From assembly GCA_041748655.1 (NCBI GenBank), contig JBGTCV010000107.1, positions 1-64,000 on the forward strand: a stretch of 64,000 nt of DNA, in the 5' to 3' direction. The stretch's first letter is position 1; each line of letters begins with the position of its first letter. Source of the stretch: Leptofilum sp041748655 (GTDB lineage: Bacteria; Chloroflexota; Anaerolineae; Promineifilales; Promineifilaceae). Positions 58,543 to 64,000 of the stretch are shown in pieces. The position numbers and the translations under genes are program-made. Below the pieces are notes generated by a model, which was not told the DNA's origin, searched no databases, and worked only from the letters and a program-made list of their open reading frames with translations.

Positions 58543-58571
58543 AGTCTACCATGCCTTTTTTTATCGGTCAA
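58543..58571 (-). promoter_or_regulatory. Promoter of the 23-codon ORF
   Basis: Minus strand TTGACC (58571-58566), 17-base spacer, TAGACT (58548-58543). -35 matches 5 of 6 and -10 matches 4 of 6 of the sigma-70 consensus, about 50 bases before the ATG. Confidence 0.65.
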
Positions 58572-58635
58572 GCGGGAAAATTTTTGTGGGTTCACGAACA
58601 ACCTGCCCCGCCATGTCCTGCCGACACAGGTGGGT

Positions 58636-60024
58636 CTATGTCGCCGCTGGCTGCTGCTCCTCGCTGCTGGCCGTTACCGCTGGTTCGGCTTCAGCCGGGG
58701 CCATTTGCTCGTGGTCTGGCAGCAAATCTTCAGCGTGGCGCACTACCGGCACGAAGAACGCACCCAGAGCCACCAGGCTGACCAGAAGGCCAGCAAAGAC
58801 CATCATCAGCCCCATGCCTGCGCCGCTGCCGGTACCTACCAGCCAGCCAAAGGTGCCCGCCAGCGCCCCGCCTTCCTTCATGGCGGGTTCCATGACGTAA
58901 TCGGCCAGCGGACCAGCTGCCAGCTGGGCAATGGGGGTAGACACCCAGGCGATGAGGCGGCGAATGGCAAAAACGCGTCCCTGCACGTCCGGCGCTACCT
59001 TGGCCTGCCAGATCGCCTGATTCGAGCCGTTAATAACCGGTCCCATGAGCGACATGATAAAACCGGCCACCATCCAGACGGGCACATTCTGCCCTGCGCC
59101 GAAAACAGACTGAGCCAGGCCGGTAATGATCCAGCCAAAGACCACGCCGTACACCAGCCGTTTGGGACCGCCCCAGGCGCTCATCAGCAGGCCGCCAACC
59201 ACACCGCCCATGGCCGCCACCGACTGCACCGAGCCGAAGATGAGCTCGTTGTTGCCGGTACGTGCCAAAATCATCGCGGCAAAGACGGTGAAGCCAAGAG
59301 CGCTCATGAAGTTGGTTCCAAAAAAGAGCATTTGCAAGCCCAGCAGGCTGGGACGAGCCAAAATGTAGCGGAAGCCGTAGGCCGACTCTTTCCAGATGCT
59401 GCCCTGGCTTTCGGCACCGGCTTCTGTCCGTTTGGGGTTGGGGATGTTGACGATGAGCAGCGTCCCAATGGCCACCAGAAAGGAGATGATGTCGATGGCA
59501 AAGATGACGTTTAGCCCAAAGAAGCTGAGCAGCGCCCCGGCCAGCACCGGGGCAAAGATGCCAGAACCAGTTTCGGCCAGGGAGATCATGCCGTTGGCGC
59601 GGGCGTATTGGGCTTTGGGCAGCATGGTGCTGATGGCGGCAGAGTAGGCGGGCCATTGGAAGGTTTGGAAGGTGCCGGAAACGGCCGCTGTGATATACAG
59701 ATGCCACACTTCAAGCAGCCCGGTGGCGTACAAAATCAGGACGATAATGGTGACGATGCCGGAAGCGAGATCGCTGACCATCATCATGAATTTACGGTCG
59801 TTCCGGTCTACGATGGCCCCGGCCATGGGGCTGACGATGAGCAGCGGCACCAGGAAGAAGAAGCCGATCAGGGCGAGATCGGTGGCCCGGCCGGTTTGTT
59901 GGAAGGCCCAGATGGTGAGGGCGAAGTTGGTCATGCTGGTGCCCAGCAGGGAAGCCAGCTGGCCAATCCAGACGATGGTGAAGCCGGTCATGCCGGTGGG
60001 GCGGGGGGTGGGGGAAGGGGTCAT
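58636..60024 (-). CDS. MFS transporter (drug-efflux-like MFS_3 type)
   Basis: 462 residues, twelve hydrophobic segments. It opens FTIVWIGQLASLLGTSMTNFALTIWAFQQTG and has GAIVDRNDRKFMMMVSD (motif A, loop 2-3), ANGMISLAETGSGIFAPVLAG and WQAKVAPDVQGRVFAIRRLI (loop 8-9). This is the MFS group with macrolide/tetracycline efflux relatives (MefA-like), but many members are uncharacterised. The N-terminus may begin at the internal MTGF (about 12 residues in). Long A+T-rich leader with a strong promoter at 60225-60253. Confidence 0.88.
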   Translation of the reverse strand: MTPSPTPRPTGMTGFTIVWIGQLASLLGTSMTNFALTIWAFQQTGRATDLALIGFFFLVPLLIVSPMAGAIVDRNDRKFMMMVSDLASGIVTIIVLILYATGLLEVWHLYITAAVSGTFQTFQWPAYSAAISTMLPKAQYARANGMISLAETGSGIFAPVLAGALLSFFGLNVIFAIDIISFLVAIGTLLIVNIPNPKRTEAGAESQGSIWKESAYGFRYILARPSLLGLQMLFFGTNFMSALGFTVFAAMILARTGNNELIFGSVQSVAAMGGVVGGLLMSAWGGPKRLVYGVVFGWIITGLAQSVFGAGQNVPVWMVAGFIMSLMGPVINGSNQAIWQAKVAPDVQGRVFAIRRLIAWVSTPIAQLAAGPLADYVMEPAMKEGGALAGTFGWLVGTGSGAGMGLMMVFAGLLVSLVALGAFFVPVVRHAEDLLPDHEQMAPAEAEPAVTASSEEQQPAAT

Positions 60025-60027
60025 AGA

Positions 60028-60112
60028 TTTTGGGTGATTGGATAATTAAGTAATTGGGGAATTAAGTAATTGGGCAACCTGCCAGGTGCCGATTGTTTGG
60101 GTGTTGGCCTGG
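60028..60112. repeat. aattgggg / aattaagtaattggg repeat plus caacctgccaggtgcc block
   Basis: ggataattaagtaattggggaattaagtaattggg (60031-60074) followed by caacctgccaggtgccgattgtttggg (60075-60101), whose words also appear at 3399-3427. It lies in the leader of the MFS gene, downstream of its promoter, so it would be transcribed. Confidence 0.85.
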
Positions 60113-60224
60113 CGAGATCGGGTTGGGGGAACGGCCGTAATGGTTTTGAACGATTCATATCAGGTGCCTTTTTAGATCCGAAAAATTAATCACTGAGTTA
60201 AGAATCTTTAGCTGAATGCTCAGA

Positions 60225-60253
60225 ATAATAATGATTGATATTAAAAATGTCAA
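60225..60253 (-). promoter_or_regulatory. Near-consensus promoter for the MFS gene
   Basis: Minus strand TTGACA (60253-60248), 17-base spacer, TATTAT (60230-60225): perfect -35 and 5 of 6 in the -10 box. It leaves a leader of about 195 bases before ATG 60024, with a short dyad (CTGAG/CTCAG) near the start point and the A+T-rich repeat further on. Confidence 0.75.
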
Positions 60254-60336
60254 GTATATCATTGAAAATTACAATAAATATGCAAAGTTTATTGATATTC
60301 TTGTGAAATTGGTGAATGTGGGGAAACGGCCGTAAA

Positions 60337-60372
60337 ACAAAAATAGCCACCCATGAAATTCACGAATGGCTA
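60337..60372 (-). terminator. Terminator after the E2 gene
   Basis: Minus strand TAGCCA (60372-60367) pairs with TGGCTA (60349-60344), inner TGAA/TTCA pairing, then TTTTTGTTTT. It is 35 bases past the E2 stop. Confidence 0.75.
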
Positions 60373-60373
60373 A

Positions 60374-60404
60374 ATTACCCAGTTACCCAATTACTCAATA
60401 ATCG
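60374..60404. repeat. aattacccagttaccc repeat, copy 5
   Basis: aattacccagttacccaattactc between the E2 stop and its terminator; short copy of the A+T-rich family. Confidence 0.85.
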
Positions 60405-60406
60405 GT

Positions 60407-61681
60407 TTACTGCCAGTTTTCAATCACCTGTTTGATGGTGCTGACAAAGTCATCGGCCGTTTTGCCGTCCAGGATGCGGTGGTCGAAGGTGAAGCTGACG
60501 TAGGCCAACGGCCGTATCGCTATCGCATCGTTGATCACCTTTACCCGCTTCTCAATCTTGCCCACGCCCAGGATGCCGCACTGGGGCTGGTTGATGATGG
60601 GGGTGGCAAACAAGCTGCCGGAGGTGCCGTGGTTGGTGAGGGAGAAGGTACCGCCCTGCACGTCGCCGGGCTGTAGCTGCTTGTTGCGCGCCCGCTCAGC
60701 CAGGTCGTTGATGGTGCGGGCCAGGCCGAGCAGGTTCATGCCGTCCGCTCCCTTGATGACGGGCACAATCAGGCCGTCGTCGATGGCGGTGGCCATGCCG
60801 ATGTTGATTTGCCGCTTCAGCTCGACCCCCGCGTCGGTCCAGGTGCTGTTGGCCAGGGGGTGCTGCCGCAGCGCTTCTGCCGTGGCGGCAACGATGTAGG
60901 GGGTGAAGGTGAGATTGGCCCCGTCGCGGGCGAACTGGGCTTTGTGGGCGGCGCGGTGCTGGGCAACGGCCGTAAAATCAAACTCAAACACGGTGGTGAC
61001 GTGCGGACTGGTCTGCACACTGCGCACCATATGCTCGGCAATGGCGCGGCGCATGTTGGTCAGCGGCACGATTTCGCCGGGAACGGCCGTTTGGCTGGGA
61101 GCTGGCGCAGGTGTTGGTTTGGTTGGGGCGCTGGCCTGTGGCGCTGGTTGGGCGGCTGGTTCGGCTTCCGGCTGGCTGGTGCGTTGTTCGACATAGGTCA
61201 GGATGTCGTTTTTGGTGATTCGGCCGTCCAGCCCGGTGCCGGTGACTAAATTCAGATCGACGTCATGCTCGGCGGCAATGCGCCCCACCACCGGACTGAT
61301 TCGCCCCGTGTACCGCTGCGGCTTGTGGGCAGCGGCGGCTGGCGCGGGGCTGGCGGCTGGTTTCGTGGCCGGTTGCGCTGGGTGAGCTGGCTGTGGCGCT
61401 GCCTGTTGGGCCGGAGCCTCCCCATTTTCCTGAACCGTTTCGCCCGGCTGGCCAATGATGGCCAACACCGTGCCCACATCCACCGTTTCCCCTTCGGGAA
61501 CCAGAATTTCCAGCAGAGTACCGGCTTCTTCGGCCGTGGCCTCGGTGGTCACTTTGTCGGTTTCAATCTCCAGCAGCGGCTCGTACTGCTCAACCGCTTC
61601 GCCCACCTGTTTCAGCCAGCGGGAAATAGTCCCTTCCACAACACCTTCGCCCATTTCGGGCATGATGATTTTTGTTGCCAT
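60407..61681 (-). CDS. 2-oxoacid dehydrogenase E2 (dihydrolipoamide acyltransferase)
   Basis: 424 residues from ATG 61681 (GAGG five bases upstream); the longer frame only reads a repeat. Lipoyl domain 1-80 with the lipoylated Lys in EIETDKVTTEA, Ala/Pro-rich linker, E3-binding domain (RISPVVGRIAAEHDVDLNLV and GRITKNDI, about 130-165), second linker, catalytic domain with SFTFDHRILDGKTADDF (His and Asp of the acyltransferase site). The acyl chain (acetyl, branched or succinyl) is not told by sequence. It follows the fused E1 gene; no E3 gene is in the window. Confidence 0.92.
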   Translation of the reverse strand: MATKIIMPEMGEGVVEGTISRWLKQVGEAVEQYEPLLEIETDKVTTEATAEEAGTLLEILVPEGETVDVGTVLAIIGQPGETVQENGEAPAQQAAPQPAHPAQPATKPAASPAPAAAAHKPQRYTGRISPVVGRIAAEHDVDLNLVTGTGLDGRITKNDILTYVEQRTSQPEAEPAAQPAPQASAPTKPTPAPAPSQTAVPGEIVPLTNMRRAIAEHMVRSVQTSPHVTTVFEFDFTAVAQHRAAHKAQFARDGANLTFTPYIVAATAEALRQHPLANSTWTDAGVELKRQINIGMATAIDDGLIVPVIKGADGMNLLGLARTINDLAERARNKQLQPGDVQGGTFSLTNHGTSGSLFATPIINQPQCGILGVGKIEKRVKVINDAIAIRPLAYVSFTFDHRILDGKTADDFVSTIKQVIENWQ

Positions 61682-61694
61682 TTGTTCCTCAGCT

Positions 61695-61752
61695 GCAATT
61701 ACCCAATTACTCAATTACTCAATTACTAAATTACTGTAATTGGGTAATTATT
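61695..61752. repeat. aattacccaattactc repeat between E1 and E2 genes
   Basis: caattacccaattactcaattactcaattactaaattactgtaattgggtaatt, with arms AATTACCC/GGGTAATT able to pair. Sixth copy of the A+T-rich family. Confidence 0.9.
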
Positions 61753-64000
61753 TTATCGATAAAAAATCGGATACCGGGCCGGATCGGCTTCGTGCATGAT
61801 GTCGTAGACGGCTTCGAAGATATCTTCGGCGTTCGGTTTGGAGAAGTAGTTGCCGTCTGAACCGTAGGCGGGTCGGTGTTCCTGCGCCGTCAGGGTGCGC
61901 GGTTCACTGTCCAGCCAGTGGAAGCCGCCCTGTTTTTCGATCACTTCCTGCATCATGTAGGCGGTTGCGCCGCCGGGCACATCTTCATCTAAGAAGAGGA
62001 TGCGGCTGGTCTTTTGCAGAGATTGGAGGATACGGCCGTTCAGATCAAACGGCAGCAAAGATCGCACATCAATCAGCTCCACCTCGATGCCGGTGCGGGC
62101 CAGCAAATCGGCCGCCCGCTGGGCCACGTCCACCATCGCGCCGTAGGTCACTACGGTGACATCATTCCCCTCGCGCACCATTTCTGGCACACCCAGCGGG
62201 ATGGTAAACTCGGTCAGGTTGTCCGGCACCCGCTCCCTGAGCCGGTAGCCGCTGAGCACCTCTACCACCAGGGCGGGTTCGTCTGTTTGCAGCAGCGTGT
62301 TGTAAAAACCGACGGCCTGCACCATGTTGCGTGGCACCAAAATGTGCATTCCGCGCAGCATATGGACAATCGCCGCCATGGGCGAGCCGCCGTGCCAGAC
62401 GCCTTCCAGCCGGTGGCCCCGGGTGCGTACGATGACCGGCGCTTTTTGGCCGCCCCGGGTGCGCCACTGGGTCGTCGCCAGGTCGTCGGACATGATTTGC
62501 AGGGCGTAGGGCAGGTAGTCGAGGTATTGGATTTCGGCTAACGGCCGTAAGCCACGCAGCGCCATGCCAATCGCCTGCCCCAAAATGGTCACCTCGCGAA
62601 TGCCAGTGTCGGAGACGCGCAGCTTGCCATATTTGGCCTGCATCCCGGCCATCGACTGGTTGACGCCGCCCAACTGCCCCACATCTTCGCCAAAGGTAAT
62701 CACCCGTGGGTCGCGGGCCAGGATGGCGTCGAAGGCGCGGTTGAGCACCTCGAATCCTTTCAGGCTGGTCGATTCGGCAGAATAAATTGGCTCGATCTCC
62801 GGTACATTTCGGTATGCTTCGGCCGATTGGCTGTACAGATGGGAGCCGTATCGCTCTTTGCTGATGGCGATTTGATTGGTGCGCCACTGCGCCAATTTGT
62901 GAATGGCGGGCGAACTTTCAGCCCGCACCAGCAGCAACGCCTCCCGAATTGCTTCCATGTTGTCGCGGCGGAAGGGGGATTTTTTTTCCATCAGCTTCTG
63001 CCGCAGGCGGGCCAGCTCAGCCTGCCGGGGGGAAGTCGCTTCGATCTCTTCGATGATGTCGGCCACTTCCTGCCGCTCTTTGTAGATGGGCAGCGAGAAC
63101 GTTTTCCACAGCTTGGTGCGAATATTTTCCACCGATTTGCCCGCATTGCGCTCGATCTGGTCCAGCTCACCCGCCGTGGCAATGCGCTGCTCGATGATCC
63201 ACTCCCGCATTTTGCGAATGCAGTCGTATTCCACTTCAAAGGCCAGCCGTTCGTCCGATTTGTACCGCTCATGGCTGCCGGAAGTGGAATGTCCCTGCGG
63301 CTGGGTCATCTCAATGACGTGGATGATGGCGGGCACATGGTCGCGCCGGGCGATTTTGGCCGCTTTTTGGTAGGTTTCCACCAGCGCCATGTAATCCCAC
63401 CCCCTCACGGTGTAAATGTCATACCCTGATTTGCTGTTGGGTTCCCGCTGGAAGCCCTGGAGCAGGGCCGTCAGGTCAGACTTGGTGATCTGGTATTCGT
63501 TGGGGACGGAAATGCCGTAGCCATCGTCCCAAATGGATAGGACGACCGGCGCTTGCAGCACCCCGATGGCGTTGATCGATTCCCAGAACATCCCTTCGGC
63601 GCAGCTGGCGTTGCCAATGGTGCCGAAGGCGATTTCGTTGCCATTGTGGGAAAATTGGGTGAGGTGCTTCAGTTCGTCCAGCTCCCGGTAGAGGCGGGAG
63701 GCGTAGCCCAGACCCACCAGGCGGGGCATCTGGCTGCCGGTGGGGGAGACGTCGGCGGAGGTGTTCATCTGCTGGGTGAGATCGCGCCAGGTGCCGTCTG
63801 GGTTGAGGCTGCGGGTGGCAAAATGGGCGTTCATTTGCCGTCCGGCGGAGTGCGGCTCCAGCGAGACGTCGGCAATGGCGTACAGCTGGGCGAAAAATTG
63901 TTTGATGGTGGCTGCGCCGGTGGCAAACATGAAGGTTTGGTCGCGGTAGTAGCCGGAGCGGAAGTCGCCTTTTTTGAACGCTTTGGCCATAGCCAGCTGG
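61753..64000 (-). CDS. Fused 2-oxoacid dehydrogenase E1 alpha/beta, 5' end outside the window
   Basis: At least 745 residues; the frame stays open to 64000, and the similarity at the visible start (FRSGYYRDQTFMFATG) lies about 60 residues inside a typical E1 alpha, so the true start is off the right edge. Alpha part: GNASCAEGMFWESINA and WDDGYGISVPNEYQI (thiamine-diphosphate binding), HSTSGSHERYKSDERLAFE. Beta part after about 400: ITFGEDVGQLGGVNQ, TRGGQKAPVIVRTR, EVLSGYRLRERVPD and IELIDVRSLLPFDL-like VELIDVRSLLPFD. Branched-chain/pyruvate-type E1 of the fused form. Repeat at its 3' end. Confidence 0.9.
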   Translation of the reverse strand, partial: QLAMAKAFKKGDFRSGYYRDQTFMFATGAATIKQFFAQLYAIADVSLEPHSAGRQMNAHFATRSLNPDGTWRDLTQQMNTSADVSPTGSQMPRLVGLGYASRLYRELDELKHLTQFSHNGNEIAFGTIGNASCAEGMFWESINAIGVLQAPVVLSIWDDGYGISVPNEYQITKSDLTALLQGFQREPNSKSGYDIYTVRGWDYMALVETYQKAAKIARRDHVPAIIHVIEMTQPQGHSTSGSHERYKSDERLAFEVEYDCIRKMREWIIEQRIATAGELDQIERNAGKSVENIRTKLWKTFSLPIYKERQEVADIIEEIEATSPRQAELARLRQKLMEKKSPFRRDNMEAIREALLLVRAESSPAIHKLAQWRTNQIAISKERYGSHLYSQSAEAYRNVPEIEPIYSAESTSLKGFEVLNRAFDAILARDPRVITFGEDVGQLGGVNQSMAGMQAKYGKLRVSDTGIREVTILGQAIGMALRGLRPLAEIQYLDYLPYALQIMSDDLATTQWRTRGGQKAPVIVRTRGHRLEGVWHGGSPMAAIVHMLRGMHILVPRNMVQAVGFYNTLLQTDEPALVVEVLSGYRLRERVPDNLTEFTIPLGVPEMVREGNDVTVVTYGAMVDVAQRAADLLARTGIEVELIDVRSLLPFDLNGRILQSLQKTSRILFLDEDVPGGATAYMMQEVIEKQGGFHWLDSEPRTLTAQEHRPAYGSDGNYFSKPNAEDIFEAVYDIMHEADPARYPIFYR

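Noticed and set aside
60028..60170. 44-codon frame in the MFS leader as a real gene
   Set aside because: Weak ribosome site, and a third of it (LPNYLIPQLLNYPITQ) is the translated A+T-rich repeat; kept only as a possible upstream frame.
1..64000. ACGGCCGT as a restriction-site or terminator element
   Set aside because: Restriction sites are usually avoided, not enriched, and the palindrome lies mostly inside genes without T-runs, so neither reading fits.
1..64000. tRNA, rRNA or CRISPR arrays
   Set aside because: No cloverleaf with TTCRA arm, no rRNA-like sequence, and no regularly spaced identical repeats with unique spacers were seen; the near-tandem repeats lack spacers.

Overview
The window looks like a chromosomal piece of a Chloroflexota bacterium, probably of the Anaerolineae/Caldilineae type. 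This is inferred from G+C-rich coding DNA, several lipoproteins with Thr/Pro/Ala-rich linkers after the lipobox, kinase-FGE and FHA-GAF histidine kinase architectures, a DUF6391-like gene, a UbiA prenyltransferase with archaeal-lipid-type features, and fused E1 alpha/beta. No rRNA, tRNA or CRISPR array was seen, so the placement rests on gene content only.

Layout. 0-1 kb: one end of an IS5-like element that has cut off a TauE/SafE permease. 1.2-6.4 kb: minus-strand housekeeping genes (lipoprotein, holA, DUF6391, murE, DUF711). 6.5-12.5 kb: acidic zinc-ribbon-like protein, SpoU methylase, UbiA, ppk1, a lipoprotein. 12.7-19.7 kb: CapA-like lipoprotein, FAS1 lipoprotein, nucleotide-sugar dehydrogenase, RsmF-like methylase, tgt. 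19.7-22.3 kb: an A+T-rich AAA ATPase + DUF4276 pair (possible defence module) running into an ArmA/Rmt-type 16S rRNA methyltransferase homologue. 22.9-35.9 kb: sensor histidine kinase, kinase-FGE fusion with a changed catalytic Asp, pyrophosphatase, two large ion transporters, a membrane NACHT ATPase, amidohydrolase, NUDIX. 35.9-51.6 kb: all genes on the minus strand, mostly small enzymes of antibiotic-modifying folds (a GNAT-APH(2'')-like fusion, two more APH-fold kinases, GNATs, an AadA-like nucleotidyltransferase, methyltransferases, DinB, SDR), with translationally overlapping genes from 42.9 to 37.7 kb, plus rsgA. 51.6-58.2 kb: a RIO kinase and three ABC half-exporters. 58.3-58.6 kb: a compact unit with promoter, strong ribosome site, 23-codon Cys-containing ORF and two terminators. 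58.6-64 kb: MFS exporter with a near-consensus promoter, then 2-oxoacid dehydrogenase E2 and E1.

Two genome-scale signals stand out. First, the palindrome ACGGCCGT occurs about 120 times by eye (about one per 530 bases) where one or two would be expected by composition. It lies in every reading frame and shows in proteins as ETAV, NGR or RPF; it behaves like the HIP1 palindrome of cyanobacteria. Second, almost every gap holds one of about eight families of short inverted or near-tandem repeats. Several run into gene ends, and one family lies in frame inside two ABC transporter genes.

The most interesting candidates are the iterated palindrome, the small peptide gene at 58.4-58.5 kb, the aminoglycoside-resistance-like set (methyltransferase, acetyl-/phospho-/nucleotidyl-transferase homologues in one window) and the AAA/DUF4276 pair.
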